Below, piece after piece: positions 33,313-42,540 of a stretch of 64,000 bases of DNA. Below the pieces are notes generated by a model. It made no database searches, was not told the DNA's origin, and worked only from the letters and a program-made list of their open reading frames with translations. This stretch comes from GCA-2720865 sp047630275 (lineage in GTDB: Bacteria; Bdellovibrionota; Bacteriovoracia; Bacteriovoracales; Bacteriovoracaceae), in contig JBLHVN010000003.1 in NCBI GenBank assembly GCA_047630275.1, positions 620,001 through 684,000 of the forward strand, given 5' to 3'. Within the stretch, counting starts at the first letter, position 1; every line of letters begins with the position of its first letter. Both the position numbers and the translations under genes were made by a program.

Positions 33313-33549
33313 ATGGCCCGTACATGTGATTTAACAGGAAAAAGAAGACTCGTAGGAAACAAGGTTTCTCACGCTAAAAATAGAACAAAGATGACTCAGA
33401 AGCCTAATCTTCAAACGAAAAGAGTTTTCGATCCAGAAACTGGTGAAACAATTCGTTTAAGACTTTCTACTTCAGCTATCAGAACACTTGATAAAGTTGG
33501 TAGTCTTTCTAAGTTTCTAAGAAAGTACAGACACCTTATCGAAGGTTAA
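33313..33549 (+). CDS. rpmB: 50S ribosomal protein L28
   Basis: This 78-residue protein starts MARTCDLTGKRRLVGNKVSHAKNRTKMTQKPNLQTKRVFD, the bacterial L28 consensus. It has the C-terminal LSTSAIRTLDKVGSLSKFLRKYRHL. Only one Cys remains, so it is the zinc-free type. I use ATG 33313, with AAGGAAG 7 bases upstream; the frame to 33289 is not in the family. A good hairpin and U-run terminator follows at 33580-33610. It is single-gene, with the usual partner rpmG some 9 kb away. Confidence 0.95.
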   Translation: MARTCDLTGKRRLVGNKVSHAKNRTKMTQKPNLQTKRVFDPETGETIRLRLSTSAIRTLDKVGSLSKFLRKYRHLIEG

Positions 33550-33579
33550 TTCTTTAATAAAATCAACAAATCATACTAA

Positions 33580-33610
33580 AAAAGACGGTTATCATAACCG
33601 TCTTTTTTTT
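33580..33610 (+). terminator. Rho-independent terminator after rpmB
   Basis: A stem of about 11 pairs (AAAGACGGTTA with TAACCGTCTTT) encloses a short TCA loop and runs into a tract of eight Ts. It is the cleanest terminator in the window. It should end rpmB transcription about 60 bases before the histidine kinase ATG. Confidence 0.9.
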
Positions 33611-33673
33611 GTTCGCTAAACTTCACAGAAATTCTCTAGGTTTTTAGGGCTTTTTACCGAAAAGCCTATAGAG

Positions 33674-35845
33674 ATGAAAAGCTTCGTAAATAAGATATTT
33701 TCTTTTTTTATAACAGACTCAATTGAGATTGTTCATAGGGCCCAAGCAAAGATGCTTTGCGTGGCGGCTCCCCTTATTGGATCTCTTTCAGTTCTCATCT
33801 TTTTATTTCCGCCAGAGCCAGATGAAATCCTTCAAGGCTTCGGGCTTTTTGCAGCAGGACTCCTCCTTGCGATTCCTTTTGTTTTAAAGGTCTCTCAAAA
33901 TTATAAACTGGCCTCTGCGGTTTTTACTTCGGTCAGCTTGGCCATCTTTCCCCTATGTTTATTTGAATACGGAGGACTTCTCTCCCCTGTTCTACTTTGG
34001 TTGCCTTTGATGCCTATCCTCCTTGGTTATTTACTTGGATGGAAAGAGGGAATGAACATCTCATTTCTTTTTGCCTTTGAATTAGTGGTCTTAGGCTTTG
34101 TTAACAGAAGTAATTCAAATATTTCACCCGAGCAACTTGAGCTCATAACCACTCATACGATCTCAGCTTTAATGGCCATCTGTGCTGGGATAATCTTGTC
34201 CTACCGCCTTGAGAGTAAAAAAAGAAATAAGGAAACAGAGTTAAGCGCTAGTCAAAATAATCTTGAAGAGGCCCTAAGAGCAAAAGAGCTCTTTTGGAAT
34301 AATATTAGTCATGAGATTAGAACACCCCTTAATGGGATCTTAGGAATGACTCAAGTTCTTTTAGAAGCAGATTCAACAGCCGAGCAAAAGCAATTATTAA
34401 AGATTATTAAAGAAAGTGGAAACCACTTGAAAGCCGTTCTTAACGATGTTGTCGATTATTCTCGCCTAGAACTTGGTGACTTAAAGATTAAAAAAGAACC
34501 CTTTGAAGTCGAGCCTGCTTTAAAGAAGATCACTTTAATGTTCTCTGATTATCTTGCGGAAAAAGATGTTCAGATCTCTTATGAAATTCATAAGCATTTC
34601 CCGCAGGCTATCCTCACAGATTCCTATAGGATCCGTCAGGTTCTCATCCACTTAATAAGCAACTCCGTGAAGTTTACCAATGCTGGCTATATTAAGATTA
34701 GAGCTGAGTTGACTGAGGTTGAAAATGTTTTCACCTTTAGTGTTACAGATTCAGGAAAAGGCATTAAGAAAAAAGATCATTCAAAGATATTCTCTACTTT
34801 TTATCAAGGTGATATCTCTGCAACAAGAGAGCACGGAGGAACAGGCCTTGGGCTTGCCCTTTGTAAAAGGTTAATGGACACATTAGACGGAAGTATTGAC
34901 TTTGAGTCTGAGGAAGGTCGAGGCAGTCATTTTTTCTTTTCACTAACGGCCATGCCATTAGATTTAAATCATGAATTAAATATCGTTCAAAGAAATGTTC
35001 TCACTTCAACTTTAACAAATTATAACTTAAAGAATTCGACTCTTACAAATCAAGAAACTAAAGAGGAAGTTAATGAAGAGCTGGTGGTTGAGGTCCTTAT
35101 AGTCGAAGATAATCCGGTCAACCTAACCTTAATGGAAACACTTGTTAAGCAATTAGGTCATAATGTTAGGCTCGCCGTAAACGGAAAAGAGGCCTTAGAA
35201 ATCATGGAAACACAGAGCTTTGATATTGTCTTTATGGATATACAAATGCCCATTATGGATGGGATTGAATGCACAAAGAATATTCTTAAGATCTATGGGG
35301 AACAACGTCCTGCCATAGTGGCCGTTACGGCCAATGTTCATCAGCGAGAAGAATGTATAGAGCTTGGAATGGATGACTTCATAGGAAAGCCCATCAATGT
35401 CTCTAAGATCAAAAGAAGCCTTAGAAGGTTGATCTCCCCTGCTATAAACACAGCCGAACTAGGGAACTCAAAGATTGATATTGACGAAGGCCCTATGGTC
35501 TTTGAACCTAATCTTTTTGTAGAGAACTTTGGAAATGATCAAGAAATCATCTTCTTTCTTATCGATCAATTTAGAGAGAACTCTCCAAAGTTAATTGAAG
35601 ATATCGAAAATGCAATCCAGACTAAAAATTACAAGAAACTTGAAAGCTCTGCTCATAGTATTAAAGGAGCTCTCTCAAACTTCTTTACTCACAATTTACG
35701 AGAACAAGCCGTTCAATTAGAAAAATGCGCCGCTAAGAAAGACCTTAAGAAGGCTGCTGAGATCTTTTTAGACCTAAAGATACAAGTTGATATTCTACAG
35801 ATTGAACTAGATGATTGCTTTAAAAACAAGAAAGCCGCGAGTTAA
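33674..35845 (+). CDS. Hybrid sensor histidine kinase with receiver and HPt domains
   Basis: This 723-residue protein has about six N-terminal hydrophobic helices (residues 25-185) without an obvious periplasmic sensor. A linker follows, then HisKA with NISHEIRTPLNGILG (His near 214). HATPase_c has N-box HLISNSVKFTN, G-boxes VTDSGKGI and GGTGLGLALC. A receiver carries VLIVEDNPVN and VFMDIQMPIMDG (Asp near 521). A C-terminal HPt has SSAHSIKGALSNF (His near 660). This is the BarA/ArcB-like phosphorelay architecture. The signal and the response regulator are not in the window. It follows the rpmB terminator, so it is transcribed separately. Confidence 0.93.
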   Translation: MKSFVNKIFSFFITDSIEIVHRAQAKMLCVAAPLIGSLSVLIFLFPPEPDEILQGFGLFAAGLLLAIPFVLKVSQNYKLASAVFTSVSLAIFPLCLFEYGGLLSPVLLWLPLMPILLGYLLGWKEGMNISFLFAFELVVLGFVNRSNSNISPEQLELITTHTISALMAICAGIILSYRLESKKRNKETELSASQNNLEEALRAKELFWNNISHEIRTPLNGILGMTQVLLEADSTAEQKQLLKIIKESGNHLKAVLNDVVDYSRLELGDLKIKKEPFEVEPALKKITLMFSDYLAEKDVQISYEIHKHFPQAILTDSYRIRQVLIHLISNSVKFTNAGYIKIRAELTEVENVFTFSVTDSGKGIKKKDHSKIFSTFYQGDISATREHGGTGLGLALCKRLMDTLDGSIDFESEEGRGSHFFFSLTAMPLDLNHELNIVQRNVLTSTLTNYNLKNSTLTNQETKEEVNEELVVEVLIVEDNPVNLTLMETLVKQLGHNVRLAVNGKEALEIMETQSFDIVFMDIQMPIMDGIECTKNILKIYGEQRPAIVAVTANVHQREECIELGMDDFIGKPINVSKIKRSLRRLISPAINTAELGNSKIDIDEGPMVFEPNLFVENFGNDQEIIFFLIDQFRENSPKLIEDIENAIQTKNYKKLESSAHSIKGALSNFFTHNLREQAVQLEKCAAKKDLKKAAEIFLDLKIQVDILQIELDDCFKNKKAAS

Positions 35846-35856
35846 GACCGCGGCTT
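35822..35856 (-). terminator. Terminator for the subtilisin gene inside the end of the kinase gene
   Basis: Read on the minus strand, AAGCCGCG and CGCGGCTT (35856-35849 and 35839-35832) form an 8-bp stem with a 9-base loop, followed by TTTCTTGTTTTT. It should end transcription of the subtilisin gene (stop at 35884). It lies mostly in the last codons of the convergent kinase gene. Confidence 0.65.
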
Positions 35857-35883
35857 ACTTCTTGAAAAATTGAAGACAGTCTT

Positions 35884-37566
35884 TTAGTACTGAACTTCAA
35901 CTTCTTCTATTAAAAATCCCCATTTATTTACTGAACGGTCTGATTTAAAAGTGGCTACAATTGTATCCCCTTCTACATAGTCAGTCGTATAAGCTTCACC
36001 AGTACCGCTAACCTTTGCAACAGGTTGGCGAGTCTTAGTTGAAACTTGAATATAATCATAATTTTTTTCTAATTCATACTTAGCCACTTTTAAACGAATG
36101 AACTTAGCACCTTCGATTGTAAAAGTTCGCTCTTCCTTGGCATTATCTGCATAAGGATGAGAAGTTTCCCATTTTTGAGATAAAGTGATTGTCTTCCACT
36201 GACCTGGCTTTGGATCATTACGAACAGGACGAGTATCAGTTAGAAGATTGTAAGCATCTGCTCTACCACCGTTAACCATCTTTCCTCTATAAGCAGAAAC
36301 AGGAACAGAAGTAGCAAGAAGCCTCTCTCTCATCGCCGCATGAGTCATTCTTCCTTCTTGAGAAACAAGTAGACCTAAGAGACCAGAGACGTGAGGTGTC
36401 GCCATTGAAGTTCCAGAATAAGCTTTATAGCCACCATCTTTAACTGTTGAGAGGATTCTATGCCCAGGAGCCGCGATATCAACAGTCGTACGTCCGTAGC
36501 AAGAAAAAGAAGCCAGATCATCTTGAGCCGTATGAGCGGCAACTGAGATCACGTTCTCTACTTCATAATTTGACGGGTAATGAGGTCTTGAATCATTATC
36601 TGTTCTTGAGTTACCAGCCGCTGCTGTAAAGATAATCCCAGCGTCACTTGCTCTTTGAATTGAGTCCATAAGAGCTTGAGAGAATCCTCCCCCGCCCCAA
36701 GAGTTAGACATAATATCAACGCCCACTTTCGTGGCGTAATCAATTGACTTGATTGCGTTCTCAGTTGTTCCCGATCCAGCATCAGTTAAGAACTTAACTG
36801 CGACAAGAGTAACATCGGCCATAACACCGGCCACACCTTGATCATTATTATGAACAGCACCAATTGTTCCAGCGCAATGAGTTCCATGGCTATGCCCATC
36901 TTTAGGATCGCCATCACCATTGGCAAAGTCATACCCATGAATATCATCGATATAACCATTTCCATCATCATCAACTCCAGCAGTACCATTGGCCTCTGCC
37001 TCGTTAACCCACATATTATCTACTAAGTCAGGGTGAGTATAATCAATCCCTGTATCAATAACAGCAACCTTTACTGACTTTGATCCTTTAGTGATAGACC
37101 AAGCTCTTAAAGCATTGATGTCAGCACCAATACTTCCTGGAGATGTTCTTCCTGGCTCATTTCGTCCAGTGTTCTTTAATCCCCATAAAGAACCAAACTT
37201 TGGATCAGTTGGAGTGTAGTTAGAGATTACTTCAGTTTCAGGATTTATGATTTGATCGAGGCTTAACTCTTCTACTGGTTTTACAATCGAGTAAATAAAG
37301 TTTGGCTCCGCATATTCTACGTTTGGATCTTCAGAGAGGATTGTTTTCAAGCTTCCAAAGTTCTTTTGTTCAACTTTTAGAACATGAATCTGCCCGTATG
37401 AAAGATCAATCGTACGATCAACATTAAATCCATATGTCTTTGAGAGTCCATTGATGCTTTTAACGTTTTTAAACTTAACGAGTAATTCACCTGGTACCTG
37501 TGCGGCGTTGGCCATTGCCATCGTTCCAAGTAGTGCAGAACCTGCAATAACAACCTTTGAAACCAT
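35884..37566 (-). CDS. Secreted subtilisin-family (S8) serine protease
   Basis: The protein has about 560 residues from ATG 37566 (GGAGGG 5 bases upstream). A signal peptide (AGSALLGTMAMANAA) is followed by a propeptide-like I9 segment (GELLVKFKNVKSINGLSKTYG ... EDPNVEYAEPNFIY). The S8 catalytic triad is complete: Asp in VAVIDTGIDYTHPDL, His in GHSHGTHCAGT, Ser in SGTSMATPHVSG. SNSWGGGG and AAAGNSRTDND are the substrate-site blocks. About 105 C-terminal residues form an additional beta domain, possibly CUB or P-domain-like. A prey- or matrix-digesting role fits but is inferred. Confidence 0.93.
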   Translation of the reverse strand: MVSKVVIAGSALLGTMAMANAAQVPGELLVKFKNVKSINGLSKTYGFNVDRTIDLSYGQIHVLKVEQKNFGSLKTILSEDPNVEYAEPNFIYSIVKPVEELSLDQIINPETEVISNYTPTDPKFGSLWGLKNTGRNEPGRTSPGSIGADINALRAWSITKGSKSVKVAVIDTGIDYTHPDLVDNMWVNEAEANGTAGVDDDGNGYIDDIHGYDFANGDGDPKDGHSHGTHCAGTIGAVHNNDQGVAGVMADVTLVAVKFLTDAGSGTTENAIKSIDYATKVGVDIMSNSWGGGGFSQALMDSIQRASDAGIIFTAAAGNSRTDNDSRPHYPSNYEVENVISVAAHTAQDDLASFSCYGRTTVDIAAPGHRILSTVKDGGYKAYSGTSMATPHVSGLLGLLVSQEGRMTHAAMRERLLATSVPVSAYRGKMVNGGRADAYNLLTDTRPVRNDPKPGQWKTITLSQKWETSHPYADNAKEERTFTIEGAKFIRLKVAKYELEKNYDYIQVSTKTRQPVAKVSGTGEAYTTDYVEGDTIVATFKSDRSVNKWGFLIEEVEVQY

Positions 37567-37755
37567 AATCCCTCCGTGGAATTCTTGGACCCTCTCCCTC
37601 ATAGAGTGGGGTATAAATCTTTACTATATTAAGAGTACTTGAGCGACGCGGTGCTCATAAAATCGGCAAGAACTTCCCTTAAAAAAATGCCCTGCGGCAT
37701 CTGGCCTTTTTCTTGTAAAATAAGAATGTTAGGTCAAAACCCTTGGAAGATAAAA

Positions 37756-38532
37756 ATGATATTAGGAAGCTCAAAAGATCCGGTTCTTATTAAAAAAATA
37801 TACCTTCGAATCTGGACTCTTCGCGATGAAGTTGAAGCTGTCATTAGCGAAAGGATTAGTTCTGGAGAAACAGACTCCCTTTCAGTTGAAGACCTTATCC
37901 AAGAATATAAATCAAGAAGCCCATTAGAAGTTGCAGCAGGTGGATCAGGTCTAGAGGTACTAGATGGTGGAAAAGCTGAAGATGAAACTGAAGCCGAGGC
38001 CTCTGAAGAAAGTGCTGAAGAAAATCCTGAAGAAAATTCTGAAGAAAAGGAAGAAGCTTCTGCGGACTCAAGTGAAGAATCAAGTGAAGAAGAAGCTTCC
38101 GCTAATGATGGAGAAGATAAATCTGAAGCCGTCAATGTAATGCAAAGAAGACCTAAGCTCCCTGAAGGTAAGCTCTATAAAGGAACTACCGTCTTAACAG
38201 AGCTTAATATGGAAGAGATGTATTTCTTTTCAAACCAAAGTTTTCTCGAAGGACAAAGCATTGTCATCGAGTTTATGATTCCTAATAAATTTGTTTTGAA
38301 CGCTGATGTCTTTTATAGCCGTCCCTATAATCATAAATCCAGAATCATTCGTGATACTAACTTGATCTATAGAGTGGCTGTTCGTTTTAGTTTCTTAAAG
38401 CCTGGGGAGAGGACTCTTCTTAGACAATTTGTTCAGTCTGTAGAACCAGATTTGAGTAAACATGCAAAGCCTAAAGCCGCCCCTAAGAAAGAAGCTGACA
38501 GCTTTGATGACTTAGACGATTTAGACCTTTAG
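37756..38532 (+). CDS. PilZ-like protein with acidic linker
   Basis: The protein has about 258 residues from ATG 37756 (GGAAG upstream); the frame reaches 37639 but the extra segment does not look conserved. The N-terminal part is MILGSSKDPVLIKKIYLRIWTLRDEVEAVISERI. A low-complexity stretch of about 60 residues follows, nearly all Glu, Ser and Ala (EESAEENPEENSEEKEEAS). The C-terminal half has strand-like segments (FLEGQSIVIEFMIPNKFVLNADVFYSR, IYRVAVRFSFLKPGERTLLRQFV) that resemble a PilZ barrel, but the RxxxR and D/NxSxxG motifs are not clear. c-di-GMP binding is therefore doubtful. Unique acidic linkers like this are common in Bdellovibrionota regulators. Confidence 0.5.
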   Translation: MILGSSKDPVLIKKIYLRIWTLRDEVEAVISERISSGETDSLSVEDLIQEYKSRSPLEVAAGGSGLEVLDGGKAEDETEAEASEESAEENPEENSEEKEEASADSSEESSEEEASANDGEDKSEAVNVMQRRPKLPEGKLYKGTTVLTELNMEEMYFFSNQSFLEGQSIVIEFMIPNKFVLNADVFYSRPYNHKSRIIRDTNLIYRVAVRFSFLKPGERTLLRQFVQSVEPDLSKHAKPKAAPKKEADSFDDLDDLDL

Positions 38533-38533
38533 A

Positions 38534-38707
38534 TCACTCACGCATATTCATGAATCTTCTATCTTCAACAGCAGGAGTACGTGCTCCTTTTAAGGCCTCT
38601 TTACGGGCCAAGCTCTCTTCCATTTTAATGGTCATAAAATAAAGTGGCAGCACTAAGACAATGACGACAGATAAGATCGCCAGGTTTCTTTTCTTTCTAT
38701 TATCCAT
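38534..38707 (-). CDS. Small single-helix membrane protein
   Basis: This 57-residue protein has one helix (LAILSVVIVLVLPLYFMTI) after a basic MDNRKKRN. A short charged tail (EESLARKEALKGARTP ... RRFMNMRE) follows. ATG 38707 has GGAGGAAG directly upstream, a strong SD. No family recognised. It converges on the PilZ-like gene, whose stop lies two bases away, and is followed upstream by a 150-bp gap before exbD. Strong SD and compact layout make it a probable real gene. Confidence 0.6.
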   Translation of the reverse strand: MDNRKKRNLAILSVVIVLVLPLYFMTIKMEESLARKEALKGARTPAVEDRRFMNMRE

Positions 38708-38858
38708 TTCTTCCTCCAATTCAGCCTTACTCCAACTAGGAAGTTTCAGGAATCTGAGAAGCTAAGAATATTATATCACGACACAGGGCGAATCCCCTAC
38801 TAGGAGGGCCTTTAGATAAATACTAGGAATTACTTGATAAACTTAGGCAGTTTTTGCT

Positions 38859-39275
38859 CTACTTCTCATCGGCGGCGATGGCAAAGCTTGTGGCCCCAGC
38901 AGACTTAGCCAGGTCTATAACATCAACGGCATTTCCAAGGCGGCTCGACTTATCTCCTTCGAGGATAACAAGGGAAGTGCCTTCCTTTTTAAGAGCTTCT
39001 TTTATGCCCGCCTCTAAGGTCTCTAAGGTGAACTCTATTCCCCCAACAAGGATCTTATTATCAGAGGTCAGTGAAATGATCACTGCCGAATCTGCTTTTC
39101 CATCAGACTTAGTTCCTACCTTAGGAAGATCAATATCGAGTCCAGAGCTTAGGGAAACTGATGAAGAGACCATAAAGATTATTAAAAGAACCAACATAAC
39201 ATCAATAAGCGGAGTCATATTTATTTCTGCCATGATCTCCGAGTCATCTTCATCATGACTGAACTTCATACTCAT
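38859..39275 (-). CDS. exbD: Biopolymer transport protein ExbD/TolR family
   Basis: This 138-residue protein has one N-terminal helix carrying the family motif AEINMTPLIDVMLVLLIIFMVSSS (with the conserved Asp). A periplasmic domain of about 100 residues follows. It forms the proton-driven motor with the ExbB-like protein encoded just upstream, whose stop overlaps this start (ATGA). Partner TonB or TolA is not in the window. The operon appears limited to these two genes. Confidence 0.93.
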   Translation of the reverse strand: MSMKFSHDEDDSEIMAEINMTPLIDVMLVLLIIFMVSSSVSLSSGLDIDLPKVGTKSDGKADSAVIISLTSDNKILVGGIEFTLETLEAGIKEALKKEGTSLVILEGDKSSRLGNAVDVIDLAKSAGATSFAIAADEK

Positions 39276-39886
39276 GAATCAAATCCTTCAATTTCATCAG
39301 CAAGGTCAGCGACACTATTTCTAAATTCAAGATTGATAACGCTCAGTTTGGTTTGAAAAAAGTTATAAAAGATAACGGCCATCACGGCCACAAGGATACC
39401 AGCGGCCGTAGCAATAAGTGCTTCAGAGAGACCCCCGGCCACAACGGCAAATCCGCTTTGACCTGTCCTTGAGATTTCTTCAAAAGACTTTATGATCCCT
39501 ACTACTGTTCCATAAAGACCGATAAAAGGAGCAGATGAAGCAATCGTACCTAGAATCCAAAGAAACCTCTTAAGACCTTGAGAAGTTTCAGTAAACCTAC
39601 GAGCAAGCCTTCCTTCCCATTCATCGGGTTTCATTTCTCTTTTTTGAAAAGCCGTTAAGTAAGGGGCTCCAATTAAAGGGTGGGCATTATGGCAAAGCCC
39701 TTTAGCCTCGTTAAAGTTTTTAAGTGAAATAAGTTGAGCCGCTTTTTCATGAAGCTGCTTATATTGTTTCTTAAAATGTTTGAGAAAAAGTAACTTCTCA
39801 ATGGCCACAGCCCAGATAAGGAGTGAACCTATGAGAAGGGGAACCATGATAAAACCACCTTCACGAATAAGAGAGAAGATTTCCAT
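39272..39886 (-). CDS. exbB: MotA/TolQ/ExbB proton channel family protein
   Basis: This 204-residue protein has three hydrophobic helices (ILFPLLIGSLLIWAVAIEKLL-like near residue 15, then FLWILGTIASSAPFIGLYGTVVGIIKSF, and ALIATAAGILVAVMAVIFYNFF). The family blocks GTIASSAPFIGLYGTVVGI and EALIATAAGI are clear. It conducts protons for energised transport with ExbD. The length is a little shorter than E. coli ExbB (244). ATG 39886 has AAGGAG upstream. exbD follows by ATGA overlap. Confidence 0.92.
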   Translation of the reverse strand: MEIFSLIREGGFIMVPLLIGSLLIWAVAIEKLLFLKHFKKQYKQLHEKAAQLISLKNFNEAKGLCHNAHPLIGAPYLTAFQKREMKPDEWEGRLARRFTETSQGLKRFLWILGTIASSAPFIGLYGTVVGIIKSFEEISRTGQSGFAVVAGGLSEALIATAAGILVAVMAVIFYNFFQTKLSVINLEFRNSVADLADEIEGFDS

Positions 39887-39963
39887 GACGCGCTCCTTAA
39901 ATATTGTTAACGACTAGCTTATCATCTCTATACGAGAACAAACATTCAAGCTAGAATATTTCC

Positions 39964-40992
39964 ATGCTTACCAAAGTCCAAACCAGCCGCACCAAGGCTT
40001 CAAATTGGTTATTGATTTCTTTTATTTTAGTGGTTCTCATAAGCGCCTTTATTACTGAATTCTTCCAAGCCCCTACTGAAAAGACCCACGTCTTAAATCA
40101 ATACCGCCGCCTTATTGAAGATAAAAAGATAGAGCAAGCAGCGTCTATCATCGTTAAGAACTCACTTGGATCTTACACTCTAAGTAAAGAAGACAACGAC
40201 TGGAACTTAACCAAACCAAGAAAACTACCGGCCAATACAAAAACCACCCAAATGATCCTTTCCACTTTAGGTGATATTAATATTAGAAAGGTTTATCAAA
40301 GCGACACCATCAACCTATCAAATTTTTCTTTAGACTCTTCTGATATGGAATTCAGCCTTATTGATGCCAAAGGCTCAAGAGTGGATTATATCTTAGGACT
40401 GGTTAATCCTATTGATAACTCCACTTATATTCATATCCCTCAAAAAGAAATTATTTATCAGGTGGACGCTCTTAAGAATACTTTTGAATCTCTCGATCTA
40501 TCAGACTTTATTGACTCAAAGATCTTTAGCCAGGTCTTTGAAGAGACCCAAAAGATGAGGATCTATAGAAACACAAAGTCCTCTAATAATGTGCAAATTT
40601 CTTTTGAGTTAAAAAAAGATGTATGGGTTGATAAAAACCTTCGAGGCCAGGATAAGACCAAGGTTGAAGCCTACCTTAGACAATTATTTGATCTTAAAAG
40701 TACTTTGATTGTTGATAAATCAAGTGATGAATTAAAGAAAGAATTAAACCTAATGCTAGAGAAGCCCCTTTACTTTATCGAGGTCACTCAAAAAAATGGG
40801 ACCGTCTTTACCTATACAATTAGCCATATCATCAATACCTTACCCGATCTTAAGATTGAAAAAAGACAGCATGTCCTGATCAAAGCTTCCGACAGAAAGA
40901 ATATCTATTTGATTCACAAAGACAACCTTCCTATGTTCTCTAAAAGGCAAAATAGTTTTAAAGATTTAAATTTTAAGAAGCTTTTTTACTAG
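39964..40992 (+). CDS. DUF4340-family protein
   Basis: This 342-residue protein has one N-terminal helix (LLISFILVVLISAFITEFF) and a periplasmic beta-rich body with repeats typical of DUF4340: YTLSKEDNDWNLTKPRKLPANTKTTQMILSTLGDINIRKVYQ, and later WVDKNLRGQDKTKVEAYLRQLFDLKSTLIV. The family is often next to gliding or ABC-exporter genes (GldG-like), but neither is here. It converges on the HD-GYP gene, sharing the last 20 bases. SD is weak. Function unknown. Confidence 0.7.
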   Translation: MLTKVQTSRTKASNWLLISFILVVLISAFITEFFQAPTEKTHVLNQYRRLIEDKKIEQAASIIVKNSLGSYTLSKEDNDWNLTKPRKLPANTKTTQMILSTLGDINIRKVYQSDTINLSNFSLDSSDMEFSLIDAKGSRVDYILGLVNPIDNSTYIHIPQKEIIYQVDALKNTFESLDLSDFIDSKIFSQVFEETQKMRIYRNTKSSNNVQISFELKKDVWVDKNLRGQDKTKVEAYLRQLFDLKSTLIVDKSSDELKKELNLMLEKPLYFIEVTQKNGTVFTYTISHIINTLPDLKIEKRQHVLIKASDRKNIYLIHKDNLPMFSKRQNSFKDLNFKKLFY

Positions 40993-42436
40993 CAAGAACC
41001 CTAGAGTTTGAAGGCAGAGTATGTTCCTTGATGATTTTTTCAGGATCGACAAAGCTCTTAATTAAACATTCCACGATCCTAGAATTGTACCGTTTCATTT
41101 GTTCTTTTCTTTTTAAGAATATCTTTAAGGCGTCAACTGGCTTCTCCCCTGTTTCGACTATGCATTCAGCAAAGTCATCAGCGCAGCAAACAATATTTGA
41201 AAGGGTTAGGATCTTCGAGCCTCTCTTACCATAAGGAAAACCACTACCATCATAGTACTCATGATGCTGTAGGATAATCTGTTGCACAGACTGTCCGACG
41301 GTTCTATTTCCCTCGAACATCTTTGCCCCTAATTCTGGATGTTTTTTAAACTCCACCCAATCTTCATCAGTAAAGTCTTCTTCTTTTTTATCAAGAAGCT
41401 CTTTTGGTAATTTAGTCATGCCCACATCATGAAAGAGGCAGGCCATAGCGGCCGCTTCGATGGTGGTCTTTGATTGCCATTCAAAACGCTTAATAATCGC
41501 AGCAGCAAAGATTGTGGTTAGATAAGCATGAGAATAGGCGTTAGGATCAAAGTCCTGCCAATCTCTAAGGGCCTTAAAGAGCTCTTCATCTTTTTCAATC
41601 AAGTTATATACGTTCTCAGCAACTTGCTTTCCCTGCTCCATGATCTGAGGTTTCATGCCCTCTTGAAAAGATTCTTCTAAGAATTTCTCTGAAGCATTCT
41701 TTAGCATTGATAATTTTTTATCTGCACCGATTCCATCAGTATTGATTAACTTATCTGTTAAAAAATTTGTGTACTGAATATACTTGCGGCGGTCTTTTAC
41801 ATGAAAGTATAAATGCTCAACTTTCTTTTCATTCTTATACTTATCAATCCTCTCTTTTGAGAACTGATCCCCTGCATGAAGGATCTTAAGATAGCGTCCT
41901 GTTCCTAATTTAATATAAACGTCAAAAAGGACAGCTTTTGATGTATAGAACTCATCAATCTTTACACTTGTGTATTCTTCATCTTCAGACTTAACTTCTT
42001 CTTCTTCTCTTTGTCCTTCACTTTTATCAAGGGCCTGCATCATGTCCCCTAGAGACTGATGCCCCTCAAGGCAATCGTGAAGGGCCGACATTTCAAAAGG
42101 AAGCTCTAAAACTTCAGTGGCCCCCATCTTTTTTAGAGACTCTTCATCGGTAATTTCATCAGAGAGGGATTTTTCTTCTTCTGTCATGGGCTTGAAGACC
42201 GCGACAACATTTTGAGAAGGATGATTCGCTTTTAAAAACCTTAAGACTTGAGAGCCTGAGTGATCCTTTATTTCCATGTTCAAAACGACAGCAAAGAACT
42301 TTGCATTATAAAGAGCAAGCTGAGCATCTTTGCCATTGCTGACAACATCAACTTGATAGAGTTGTTCTTCTAAATATTTCTTAGCAGACTCAATCCATTC
42401 TTCGTTTGGATCTGCTAGTAAAATGCGTAATGCCAA
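40973..42436 (-). CDS. HD-GYP domain protein with degenerate receiver
   Basis: This 487-residue protein begins with a receiver-like domain (RILLADPNEEW ... AVVLNMEIKDHSGSQVLRFL). At the phosphorylation site the expected Asp is Asn (VVLNMEI), so phosphoryl transfer is unlikely. An acidic linker follows, then a middle region of about 150 residues. The C-terminal half is HD-GYP: ACLFHDVGMTKLP, HPELGAKM, and HHEYYDGSGFPYGKRG. HD-GYP proteins hydrolyse c-di-GMP. Start is a TTG at or next to 42436. A hairpin GGTAAG/CTTACC lies upstream (about 42449-42464). Convergent overlap with DUF4340. Confidence 0.85.
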   Translation of the reverse strand: MALRILLADPNEEWIESAKKYLEEQLYQVDVVSNGKDAQLALYNAKFFAVVLNMEIKDHSGSQVLRFLKANHPSQNVVAVFKPMTEEEKSLSDEITDEESLKKMGATEVLELPFEMSALHDCLEGHQSLGDMMQALDKSEGQREEEEVKSEDEEYTSVKIDEFYTSKAVLFDVYIKLGTGRYLKILHAGDQFSKERIDKYKNEKKVEHLYFHVKDRRKYIQYTNFLTDKLINTDGIGADKKLSMLKNASEKFLEESFQEGMKPQIMEQGKQVAENVYNLIEKDEELFKALRDWQDFDPNAYSHAYLTTIFAAAIIKRFEWQSKTTIEAAAMACLFHDVGMTKLPKELLDKKEEDFTDEDWVEFKKHPELGAKMFEGNRTVGQSVQQIILQHHEYYDGSGFPYGKRGSKILTLSNIVCCADDFAECIVETGEKPVDALKIFLKRKEQMKRYNSRIVECLIKSFVDPEKIIKEHTLPSNSRVLASKKAS

Positions 42437-42540
42437 TGTTCACCCACGGTAAGAAAGCTTACCTATTTATCGGAATCTGCTAAAATTTATTAAGGGGAAT
42501 TTAAGGGATAAGTTAATGAAAATACTGAAAATAAACCATA

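Noticed and set aside
37734..38135. Minus-strand Ser-rich frame opposite the acidic linker
   Set aside because: It is the mirror of the Glu/Ser-rich codons of the PilZ-like gene.
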